From the NCBI RefSeq assembly GCF_023053635.1, contig NC_086172.1:121185681-121249680 (forward strand): a stretch of DNA of 64,000 nt. Reading direction: 5' to 3'. The number at the start of each line of letters is the position of its first letter. The stretch's first letter is position 1. Under the pieces are notes generated by a model that saw only the letters and a program-made list of their open reading frames with translations, did not search any database and was not told where the DNA came from. Origin of the DNA: Elgaria multicarinata webbii. Its lineage: Eukaryota; Chordata; Lepidosauria; Squamata; Anguidae. The position numbers were made by a program, and so were the translations under genes. Below are positions 55,204-64,000 of the stretch, in pieces.

Positions 55204-55539
55204 CCTGTGTTCTTACAATCAAAACGATCAAGGGAATTAAAGCGACTTCCCGTTTGAGTTCAGGGGGGGAAAGACCACTAAGAACAACATAGGAAGCTGT
55301 CTCATAACAAGCAATTGGTCCATCTGGATCAGGATTGTATACACACTACACTACATGGGTTCACACAATCACTGAGGGAAAATAAGTCACGATGGCTTTC
55401 CCCCCCTCCCTTCGTGTGTAGGACATGAGCTGCCTAATCAGCATAATTACCCTCACCAGGTGTATGTTGTCATGAAGTCTGAACCTGTCCACAATGGGCA
55501 GCTGGGGCAGTTTACAAACCACCCTGAAACTCTAGAACA

Positions 55540-55805
55540 AGCCATGTGAACCCGGTCACTGTCTGGCAATGGCTCCCCAAGGTTTCAGGCAGGAGTCTTT
55601 TCCAGCTCTTCCTGGAAAGCCCGGGGATTGAACCTGAGACCTTCCATGTGCAAAGCAAGGGCTTCGCTACTGCATCACTCTCCTTTCCTGTACCTTCTCC
55701 AGGTCCCTCTGATATCATTTTTTTTTTTAGTTGAGAGCAACCAAAACTCAACACGGGATCCTAAATGTGGCTGCAAATCAGATTCATTACAAGACATAGT
55801 AGGAC
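55540..55805 (-). repeat. SINE-containing composite repeat, - copy of the inverted pair
   Basis: Read on the - strand: GTTGAGTTTTGGTTGCTCTC, poly-A, GGAGAAGGTACAGGAAAGGA, then GCAGTAGCGAAGCCCTTGCT and GGTCTCAGGTTCAATCCCCG. The two copies face each other across about 340 bp. Confidence 0.7.
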
Positions 55806-56100
55806 TTCTTACTACTCTCCAAGAAGAGATATGACAGAAGTAGATAAAATTATGAATTGTATGAAGAGACTGGACACACAGAGAGAGTTCCCCCCTCCAC
55901 TCATCATACCAGAACTCAGGACAGTGGTATCAGGACAGACAGAAGAAAGATCCCCCCTTGCCTACACACACTAGATAGTTATTAGAGGGTTTTTTTTTGT
56001 TTTTTTTTTGTCACAAGATATGGTGATGGCTAGGTTAATTTTTAAAAGGGTGCTTGGACAAATTCATGGTGGATAGCATAATCCATGCCCAATAGCCATG

Positions 56101-56295
56101 AAGTAGAGGCTGGTGGCTCCGATGTCAGTGCGGAGGTGAATCCACTCTGGGTTTCAGTCAGAACCAGAGAGCACTCTAAAGGAGCTATCCAGGGTGCCGT
56201 CCCTTGGATAGCTCTTTTAGCGTTCTGACTGGTTGTGGCTGAAACCCAGAGGGGATTCACTGCCCCACTGACACTGGAAACACCAGCCCCCACTG
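56101..56295. mobile_element. hAT-type MITE (CAGTGGAGGCTGGTGG family), copy 3
   Basis: Left GTAGAGGCTGGTGGCTCCGA, right CACCAGCCCCCACTG; interior TTTCAGTCAGAACCAGAG / GACTGGTTGTGGCTGAAA. The flanking 8-mers TAGCCATG and AAACCATG agree at six of eight bases. Confidence 0.85.
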
Positions 56296-56303
56296 AAACC
56301 ATG

Positions 56304-57717
56304 GTACCCTCAGGGAACCTCCAGGTCGGAGTCAGCATGCTTCCAAATACCTAGTGCGAGGGCACAAACATGCTGCTGTCCTGTCCTGCTTGTGGGTTTT
56401 CTACTGGTTGCTGGTCAATGTGGAAAACAGCATGTTGGGCTAGAATTAACCCTTTGGCTGATCCACATGGGCTCTTCTTATGTTATTATGAGTCACATGG
56501 TAGTGGAGGTAATAGTAAAAGGCCAATGAGGAAAAGTAGGGAAAGAGAGGTTGGCCGAGAGTGATAACAATCATTAACCCAACACTGCACGCAAAACACA
56601 CACACACACGAGGAATTCCATTTTGTAGTTCTGTTTCCATATCATGAGGAGTGGCTTTCCAGGGTAAAACCAAATGTCAACTTGAATTTCAGTAGCTTCC
56701 AATTGATTCAACATTATGCACACTTTTATGCATGCATGTTGTATTCACAGTTGCAGTGGATCAAGGTGTTTTGTGTTGTGAGGCTGGGTCAGCTGCCATT
56801 CTTGTTTATGCGTGTTCTATTACTGTGTGCATGGGTTATTTGGTGAGAAGGGCTGAAAATGCTGGATTGGATCCAGGATCCGCATTCTGCAAGGGAAAGG
56901 CCTCTGCTCAACAAAGGTCCCTCTGCCTTCTTTGCCTCCCCACACACACCACACCTCACCCCGTTCAACAGGGTCTCCAGACTCTGTAGCATTTTCAGGG
57001 GTCTGGAAGGGCTACTGTGGGGAGGAGGGGACAAGGAAGCCCACTCCCACCAGCACAGTTGATCCAACATGAACCTGGAACCTACCATGGAAATGCCAAC
57101 GGTTTGGCACAAAAAAAGTTTGAAATAGCACAAGAAGGCAGATAACATGCAAGCATGTCATTGTTCCTGGAAGCATGGCTTGTTCTGAAATTTCTCAAGG
57201 GCATGGGAGGTTTTGAAATGGCCAACAGAATTTTCAGCGAGGGAATGACAATGTTCAGCTACTTTCCATTTTCCCCAAACATCACCCACATGTTGTACCA
57301 AACAAATTTAGCCTCACCTGATGTGTGCAGTTCCTATAACTGCTCTGCATATGGATAGATGCTTATTATCCTCTGCCCAGTTTGCACCCTGCCACTGGTG
57401 AACGGGTTTGTTTGAATAATTCATCACAATCACAAACTGCTATGTTTTACACTGCTGCCCATCCTGTATTTAGAAGCGTTACGGCAATGTGCAAATGGCT
57501 CACACTCACGATGAACAATCCAGACAACCTGTTTTGTTCACTCCAAACATTACGGCAGGAGGATGGCGAAAGCACCTAGACATGTACAGCGAATGGTTGG
57601 TCATGTGAATTAGCAATAACAGTGAACTTCAATAGATTCATAAAGAAACAAAAACATAAAGACTTTGAGGGGTCTTCTCCTGCCATTCACCTCCAGCAAT
57701 TCCCTCTGTGTAACTGA
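56304..57717. other. intergenic, nothing recognised
   Basis: No gene or repeat recognised apart from a short (CA)n near 56597-56610. Confidence 0.45.
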
Positions 57718-57849
57718 GGCCTTAGCTAGACCTAAGGATTATATCCCAGGCAAATGGAGGGGTCGTCCCTTCCTGCTCCCGGGATCCTGTGTGTGTCATT
57801 TGGATGCACAGGGATGATCCCGGGATATAGGCCTGGTCTAGCTATGGCC
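57718..57849. mobile_element. MITE, GGCCTTAGCTAGACC family, copy 2
   Basis: GGCCTTAGCTAGACCTAAGG at the left and TAGGCCTGGTCTAGCTATGG at the right, with CCCGGGATC palindromes inside, as in 7941-8081. Confidence 0.78.
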
Positions 57850-57926
57850 ATAGGTTTTTTCACACTGCACCCAGTTCTCAAGTGCCCCCCCCACACACAC
57901 ACTCCTATGCTAACAATCTCCATTTG

Positions 57927-58082
57927 CAATGGAGGCTAGTGGCTCCAATGTCAGTGGATGGTGAATCCATTCCAGGTTTCAGTCAGAACCAGAACTTTGC
58001 ACCTTTGCTTCCTTTAGAGTTCTGACTGAAACCCGGAGTGGAGTCACCACCCCACTGACATCGGAGCCACTAGCCTCCACTG
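57927..58082. mobile_element. hAT-type MITE (CAGTGGAGGCTGGTGG family), copy 4
   Basis: Left CAATGGAGGCTAGTGGCTCC, right GGAGCCACTAGCCTCCACTG. The shortest copy; the centre has lost one of the mirrored blocks. Flanks TCCATTTG / CCTATATG agree at five of eight bases. Confidence 0.85.
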
Positions 58083-58447
58083 CCTATATGACTAAGACAC
58101 TGTTATTCAATGTGGGATTGTTTTCATCTAAGTGGGATATTGGTTTGGTTCAGGGATCTGGAATCTCCAGCCTATGGGCCCAATCCAGCCTATGGAGGCC
58201 TTGCATCCAACTTGTGGACCTTCCTTGGTTTCCTCCAGGGGTGGGGCTTCACCTACAAGCCCCAGCTCCTGGAGGATCCTTCTGTTCTCTCCAGTCAGAG
58301 ATAAGAGTGGGGAGGCAGGCCATGAATGGCCAGTGCTGGGAGGCATGGCTGCTCTTCCCGATGCCAGCTGAGCCCTTTTGTCCTGCATACGCCACTTTCA
58401 TTGGGATAGGGCAGGACACACTAAATCCAACATGAGAGAATATGAAT

Positions 58448-59022
58448 AGGCCTGTTCAGATGACACTTCAGGCTCTGTGGTTAGCGAAACTGTGGTTCTC
58501 TTGGGTTAGCACTAACCTAGGATCACCATATGAAAAGGAGGACAGGGCTCCTGTATCTTTAAGAGTTGTATTGAAAAGGGAATTTCTGCAGGTGTCATTT
58601 GTATATATGGAGAACCTAGTGAAATTTCCTCATCTTCACAACAGTTAAAGCTGCAGGTGCCCTGCCCTCTTTTAAATCTGGTCACTCTAGTATAGCTCCT
58701 GCAGCTTTAACTGTGGTGATGAAGAGGGAATTTCACCAGGTGCTGCATGCATACAAATGACACCTGCTGAAATTCCCTTTTCTATGCAACTGTTAAAGAT
58801 ACAGGTGCCCTGTCCTCCTTTTCATATGATCACCCTAACTAACCACAAGCCATTCTGTCGCACACAACTCTTTAAGCCACGGTTAGAGTCACTAAACCTG
58901 CTGCAGAGGATCCGACTGTGGTTGGTGAGTGAGCAAGGTTTAGCAAAACGCATCACACAAGACACCTTAAACCCTTCAAGAGCTTTAACCAGCAGAGTTT
59001 AAGGTATCTTCTGAACAGGCCC
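58448..59022. mobile_element. MITE, GGGCCTGTTCAGA family, with another MITE nested inside
   Basis: Inverted termini AGGCCTGTTCAGATGACAC and GTATCTTCTGAACAGGCCC. Flanked by AATATGAAT on both sides (58439-58447 and 59023-59031), a nine-base match (8 bp plus a shared T would fit hAT). The interior has the GTGGTTAG / CTAACCACAAG phrases of this family. A different fold-back MITE at 58518-58837 splits it. Confidence 0.85.
58518..58837. mobile_element. fold-back MITE (TAGGGTGACCATATG family), copy 2, nested
   Basis: Same long palindrome as 51262-51579: left TAGGATCACCATATGAAAAG, right CTTTTCATATGATCACCCTA. Flanked by ACTAACC on both sides (58511-58517, 58838-58844), a 7-bp (possibly decayed 8-bp) target duplication lying within the host MITE. 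Confidence 0.88.
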
Positions 59023-59358
59023 AATATGAATTCATGAATATGACAGATGTATAGACATGCACAAATGGTGCGAAAACATAGTGAATGCCTTGTTCTCCCC
59101 CCTCCCCATTATGTTTTCCTTAGCTCTCATGCCAGTAGACGAAAGAGTTCTGCATGTTGGGGTTTTGAAATGGCCATGCTGGCTGGAGATGACATATCCA
59201 ACATATCTGGAGGACAGCAGTTTGGAGAAGGATGCTGCAACCACTCCATCCTACTTGCCCACTGCCTAACCTGTCCCACAAAAGCAAAGGGGAAATGGCC
59301 TCAGAGAGATGCAGGAGAGCCACCTTGACTCTTCCTGCTCAGAGTTGACAGCAAGAAT

Positions 59359-59578
59359 CATTATTATTTATTATTTATTACATTTTTATACCGCCCAATA
59401 GCCGAAGCTCTCTGGGCAGTTCACAAAAATTAAAACCATGAACAGCATAAAAACAACCAACAATTTCAAAACACAAAATACAATATAAAAAGCACAACCA
59501 GGATAAAACGACACAGCAAAAAGTGATATAGGTTAAAATATGGAATTAAAACAGCAAAGTTTAAATTCAGGTTAAATT
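59359..59578 (-). mobile_element. L2 LINE 3' end fragment
   Basis: ATTATTTATTATTTATTACA, TATACCGCCCAATAGCCGAA, TCTGGGCAGTTCACAAAAAT, then the A-rich 3' UTR with AAATACAATATAAAAAGCAC, as next to the L2 coding copy. Confidence 0.8.
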
Positions 59579-59717
59579 AGCTAGAGCCCTCTCTCTCTCC
59601 CCTGCCGGTAAAGTTAAGGCTGCAGTCCTATACTTGCTTATATGGGAGCATGCCCCTTTGAACTCAATGGGATTTAATAGACAGATCTTCCTGCCTGGTA
59701 ACTAGTTACAACCTACT

Positions 59718-59850
59718 GTCCCCAAGACAGGTGGCCATGTGTCCTATTTTGCAGAGGACAGTCCTCTATTTAAAAAGCTGCCAGTGAACTATTTCGAAAG
59801 TGTTCTCTATTTGAAGTGCTGTCCGGTCCATGTCCGGTTTAAAGATAAAC
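59718..59850. repeat. possible interspersed repeat (CATGTGTCCTATTTTGCAGAGG)
   Basis: CAGAGGACAGTCCTCTATTT is a short palindrome, followed by further TCTATTTGAAGTGCTGTCCG phrases; it recalls the GGAGGACAGGG block of the fold-back MITEs but no second copy is present to test it. Confidence 0.35.
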
Positions 59851-61616
59851 AACCGTCAGAATGAAGAGCTAAAAGTTACCCATCAAGAGCAGCTGGACAG
59901 CAGACTGGGCAAGGCACGCCGGACATCTGTTCACAGCCTTCCACACTATGCTAAGACACACTGTACTTCTCTTTAAGCTATAATAATCATTTCTAAATTT
60001 GCATCTATGCATAAACATTAACACATGCAAATTTCATGCAAATTGGCACCCTCCTTTCTCTTCTTCTTTGCTGAGGCATGTCTTCCTTTTTGGTGATTTG
60101 CAGCAGCCCCCCCCCCCCCGAATTACATCAGGCAATCAGAAGAAATGCTGTTTCTGCAGCCCCCTAGCCCCCATCCTCACCAGGCGCCTGCATATCAAGG
60201 AAACCTGTGTGTAAAGATGTCTAAATACTAAGCCTTTGCAAAGCAGCTGCGTCATAAGGATTCGCCTTAAGGCCCTTTCCACTGGAAAATGGGACTTAAG
60301 AGAAAGATCCCAAGCAGCTTCCACCAGGAGGAAAAAAAACTGGCCCTCCTTCCTCCAGTGCCAGCCTAGCCCTGCATAGGAGCCTTCTGTCTTGTAAAGC
60401 AAAAGTGCCTGTGAATTTCGCCAGCCTTAATAATCCCATGCTCCACACGGAGGATATGCTAAGAAATCCGGTTTCTATAGGAACCTGGTTCAGGCTTGTC
60501 TTTTTCTCGCCAACAGGAGAAACTCTTCACTGGCCTTCAACTGGCAGCAGCCACTAGATGGCGTGCCTGATTCTGGAAAATCAAGGTTCAAAAATAATCA
60601 AGCCTTCACTACTAGCTGTGATAACAGTAAGCAGTGCTAATCGATCAGAACTGTTACATCTGATAGATCAGTATGATACTGCCAAGAAGATGGTCTCCTA
60701 CAGATGCAGCTTTGATCCTGTTGACAGGCAGTGCCCCTCCCCAAGTGGACCCCAGACGGTTGATTTCGACAAGGCACTTTTCACGTACAGAGAAACTGCT
60801 GAGCCTATGTCGTGATGGGAAACGTGTGTGGCCCTCCAGCTGCTGTTAGATTGCAACTCCCATCTGTTCCAGACAGTATAGCCAATGGTGAGAGATGATG
60901 GCAATTGCAGTCCAACAACACGAAGAGCCACATGTGTGTGACCCAACTTGGTGTATGTGAACAAGCTTAATGTCTGAAATTCACAGGGGCACATTTCCCC
61001 AGCTGACATCATAATGGGAACTGCTGGGTCTCTCAATCTACTGCCTGCTTGACACATCATCATCATCATCATCATTATTTCATTTATTTCCTATATTTAT
61101 CCAACTCTTTCCAGTAAAACAGAAGAATTGCCAGCTGAAACAAACTGAGTCTGAAAATATATCTAACTCACAGGTATCCTAACCAAATAACAGCAACGGC
61201 AGGACAGTCATAACAGAGCATCAGAATAAATGAGCATGGCAGCAAGAATACCTGCCTTGAACTAATGGCCAAAGAGTGAAAGACTCCCTGGACGGTGGCA
61301 ATTATTCTTGTCCTTGGTGGACACATGTCATCGGAAGGCTGGGATTGCTCTTCTGGATGAAAAGGATACTCTTGTGTGTGTGGTTTTCTCTCTCCTATGG
61401 CTCTCATTATTACTTTTGCTTGAAGGTCTGGCTGTTTCCTAACTGTGCTGATGTGCTTTGTGGCTTCATATGATCATCACCCCAGCACACAAAAGTCATA
61501 CAGAGCTAATGAAAGGATGTCTCTAGTTTGGGTTTGGTGACATCTTCATTCTGAGGGAGTCTGGGGAGAACCATCCACAAGGCAAATGAGCCCATGGAGA
61601 AAGCAGATCCCTTGTC
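59851..61616. other. intergenic, one MITE fragment
   Basis: Apart from an ACTACAACTCCC-type fragment at 60822-60935 (GATTGCAACTCCCATCTG ... GGCAATTGCAGTCCAACAAC) and a short (CAT)n near 61055-61074, nothing is recognised. Confidence 0.45.
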
Positions 61617-61617
61617 A

Positions 61618-61628
61618 GTGTGTGTGTG

Positions 61629-61691
<63 letters not shown>

Positions 61692-61698
61692 GAGAGAG
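61618..61698. repeat. compound (GT)n(GA)n microsatellite
   Basis: GT run 61618-61660 with one TT interruption, then a GA run 61660-61698 with one GG interruption. Confidence 0.95.
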
Positions 61699-61736
61699 CA
61701 ATATAGTATCTAGGCTGCCATCTTGGTGGCCCTGGG

Positions 61737-61910
61737 GAAGCTGCTTTATGCTGAATATTAAGTCAGACCCTTGGCCCATCTAGGCCAGTATTGTTGACAC
61801 TGACTGGCAGCAGCTGTCCAGGATTCTTTCCTAACCCTGCCCAGAGAAGCCGAGCATTGAACCTGAGACTTTCTGCATGTAAAGCAGAGGGTCTGCCATT
61901 GATCTGTGTT
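61737..61910 (-). mobile_element. tRNA-derived SINE, second type
   Basis: GAAGCTGCTTTATGCTGAAT, AGTCAGACCCTTGGCCCATC, GACACTGACTGGCAGCAGCT, then GCATTGAACCTGAGACTTTC and TGTAAAGCAGAGGGTCTGCC (B- and A-box regions in reverse). Same family as 24746-24932. Confidence 0.75.
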
Positions 61911-63287
61911 TCCAGAATCCTCAATGGAGGCTGTGATCTTACACCCATTTACCTGGGACTGAGCCCATTGAACTCAATGGGACTTACTTCTGAGAAGACA
62001 TGTCTAGAATTGTCTTGTGAGTCGCCTTATGCCAGGATTGCCCAACCTGGTGCCCTGGTATAAAAGACATCGCCTCCCTTACTTTGCATCACATATATAA
62101 ACAGGCAACCTAAATGAACGTTACTGTTAGCCTGGAGTTCAACTACTACCAGAAACATAAAACGAACACATTTTAGAATCCCCAACAGCTCAGGACCTGT
62201 TTTCTAACTTGGAGAGCCCATAATATATGAAGCTGAAAGGAGTCCCAAAGTATTACAATTCAACAAAGAGCTGTTACTTTAATACGTGTCTTGTTTTATT
62301 GACAACTATGTTTGTGAAGGAAAGACAATGGAGTGGTGATGAAAGGCACTCCTGGGGAACAGACCCTGCCGAGACCCTTTATTCCTTCAGGATAAAGCAC
62401 CTGTTCCCAATCTGGAGATCTCCAGTTGTGTCAGACTACATGTCCCACCATCCTCAGCAAGCATGGATGATGGGAGTTGTAGTCCAATACATCTAATGGG
62501 CACCAGGCTGGGGAAAGCTAGGATACATGAACTGAAGCCATCCACCCTCACCCCACCCCCCAAGCTCTGCACAAACAAACCCACAAACACAAATCACCTA
62601 GCTGCCATAATGCTGGCAAACCTAGATATCGCCATGGCAAAAGAGTTCCTCCCAGTTCTCTAATGACACATGTTTCCCCAGATTTGTGCTAATGTCACCT
62701 AGTTCTGAGACCACTGAATTGCTCTGAAAGAAGATGATCTTCTGCACAAGCCCTATTTCGCAGCTGGAGAGAGAACAGCATTACTAATCAATGCAAACAT
62801 CATTAATAGCCCCAAGTAGCTACTTCTACATATGAACCAATACAGATAATAAACTTAACTTTATTGTCTCTCTTTATTCTCAGGGAAAGCACAGCCACAG
62901 CTAACGGGATCTATGCTGCCGTGTGCCAGCAGTGGGCCTTCTGCCATTGACATTGGCCAAACCTGACTGTAGGCAAGAGAACAATTGGGCACAAATCAGA
63001 CATGAAAAATGATAATACACAGAAACCAGTGTGGGAGCATTTATATCAGGAGCAGACTTGAACGTTGCCATATTTCAGCAAAATAAATCATTTCTTTTTT
63101 AAACTCAAAAGGGGAACTCTTTCATGAAGCTACTCAACTGGGATTCATACACAGATTTGACACTACTAGATGTGGATGGGAGAAAGACTTACAGCTGTGT
63201 TCAATGGGACTTTCCCCCAGGGATTGGATTGGAGCTTGCAGGTGGGTCAGTCACTACAGAAAGTAACAGTCCTTTTTTAGATGTTTG
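61911..63287. other. intergenic, one MITE
   Basis: A palindromic ACTACAACTCCC-type MITE lies at 62400-62518 (CAGACTACATGTCCCACCAT ... GATGGGAGTTGTAGTCCAAT). Otherwise nothing recognised. Confidence 0.45.
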
Positions 63288-63438
63288 TGTCTACCAGCCT
63301 TCTCCAACCTGGTATCCTCAAGATCAGTAGGATTGCAACTCCCATCATTCCCAGCCAACCTCCCTCAACTTGGTGCCCTTGAGATGCATGGAACTGCAAT
63401 TCCCACCATTCCCACACATCTTGAGGGCACCAGGTTAG
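63288..63438. mobile_element. ACTACAACTCCC-type MITE, two arms
   Basis: TTCTCCAACCTGGTATCCTC, GATTGCAACTCCCATCATTC, and again CAACTTGGTGCCCTTGAGAT, ACTGCAATTCCCACCATTCC, ending CTTGAGGGCACCAGGTTAG. Looks like two copies or a duplicated arm. Confidence 0.55.
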
Positions 63439-63657
63439 AAATATAGAATCATAGAATAGTAGAGTTGGAAGGGGCCTAAAAGGCCATCGAGTCCAACCCC
63501 CTGCTAAATGCATGAATCATCCTAAAGCATCCCTGACAGATGGTTGTCCAACTGCCTCTTGAATGCCTCTAGTGTGGGAGAGCCCACAACCTCCCTAGGT
63601 AACTTGTTCCATTGTCGTACTGCTCTAACAGTCAGGAAGTTTTTCCTGATGTCCAGG
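63439..63657 (-). mobile_element. CR1 LINE 3' end fragment
   Basis: CATAGAATAGTAGAGTTGGA, AAGGCCATCGAGTCCAACCC, CTGACAGATGGTTGTCCAAC, CAGTCAGGAAGTTTTTCCTG: the reverse complement of the last part of the frame and the 3' UTR of the CR1 copies at 1500-1711 and 7590-7787. Confidence 0.93.
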
Positions 63658-63724
63658 TTGGAGAAGACTGCTTTGTCAATTCATCATTCATTCGATCCAG
63701 AGGGAGAGGCGGGTAACAAATACA

Positions 63725-63900
63725 TTTCTTATTTTATTTATTTATTTATTTATTACATTTCTATACCGCCCAATAGCCGGAGCTCTCTGGGCAGTTCACA
63801 AAAATTAAAAACATTCAAAGTATAAAACAACAGTATAAAACCATAATATAAAATACAATATAAAAGTTCAACCAGATAAAAACAGCAGCAATGCAATAAC
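63725..63900 (-). mobile_element. L2 LINE 3' end fragment
   Basis: TTATTTATTT tract, CATTTCTATACCGCCCAATA, GCCGGAGCTCTCTGGGCAGT, then the 3' UTR with AGTATAAAACAACAGTATAA and AAAACAGCAGCAATGCA. Confidence 0.82.
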
Positions 63901-63966
63901 AAAATTATTTTTATTGATGGGAATGAGTCATGCTGATCTGACTGGATCTTTTACCCTTTTCACTCT

Positions 63967-63980
63967 GTGTGTGTGTGTGC
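63967..63980. repeat. short (TG)n tract
   Basis: About seven TG dinucleotides near the window end; nothing else is recognised after 63900. Confidence 0.7.
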
Positions 63981-64000
63981 CAGTGCAGACAGTACTTCAC

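Noticed and set aside
59718-59850. Third fold-back MITE of the TAGGGTGACCATATG family
   Set aside because: Only a short GGACAG-type phrase is shared; no terminal repeats or long palindrome.
1-64000. Endogenous retrovirus or other LTR element
   Set aside because: No gag, pol or env blocks and no paired LTRs recognised; all reverse transcriptase matches are LINE type (CR1, L2, BovB).
41601-64000. AMBRA1 exons expected beyond CHRM4
   Set aside because: No AMBRA1-like WD40 or other coding block was recognised; the gene, if present, lies outside the window.

Overview
The window looks like nuclear DNA of a squamate reptile (lizard or snake; I cannot name the species). Three things point that way. 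Two vertebrate genes, midkine (MDK, + strand) and the muscarinic M4 receptor (CHRM4, - strand), lie tail to tail, as known for tetrapods. The repeat mixture is squamate-like: CR1, L2 and RTE/BovB LINEs, tRNA-headed SINEs of the Sauria/Squam type, and many short palindromic DNA-transposon derivatives. Dinucleotide microsatellites are frequent. I saw no bacterial-style operons, no CRISPR array and no clear retroviral gene or paired LTR.

Layout. Bases 1-8900 are intergenic and repeat-rich: two CR1 LINE copies (267-1711; 5345-7787), L2 3' ends and palindromic MITEs. A CpG island at about 8935-9480 carries a perfect CRE, a CCAAT motif and a possible GC-type splice donor at 9312; it is the best candidate for the MDK promoter and noncoding first exon. 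Bases 9312-23948 would then be a 14.6 kb first intron full of old repeats. The MDK coding exons are at 23949-24028, 24234-24395, 27294-27455 and 29305-29330, and join in phase to a 142-residue secreted growth factor. An L2 copy sits in the third MDK intron region (24396-27293), inside an older MITE. The MDK 3' UTR appears to run to an AATAAA at 30371.

The 30.4-40.1 kb interval between the two genes holds a third CR1 copy (31340-33106), an old interrupted L2, several MITEs and compound microsatellites. The CHRM4 coding exon is 41541-40091 on the - strand, 469 residues from ATG 41500 with a strong splice acceptor just upstream. Beyond it (41.6-64 kb) I found no further protein-coding host gene. 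This part is the upstream side of CHRM4. It contains a decayed hAT transposon (about 44.05-46.12 kb) split by a nearly intact BovB LINE (46122-49346, 9-bp target duplication, two single-base frame breaks), a minisatellite, a second tandem array, several hAT-type MITEs including one nested in another, and SINEs.

How the genes relate: MDK (a heparin-binding cytokine) and CHRM4 (a Gi-coupled neurotransmitter receptor) share conserved neighbourhood, not a pathway. Everything else is explained by transposable elements. I found no convincing new biological system; the most informative structures are the nested insertions, which give a relative chronology of transposon activity.
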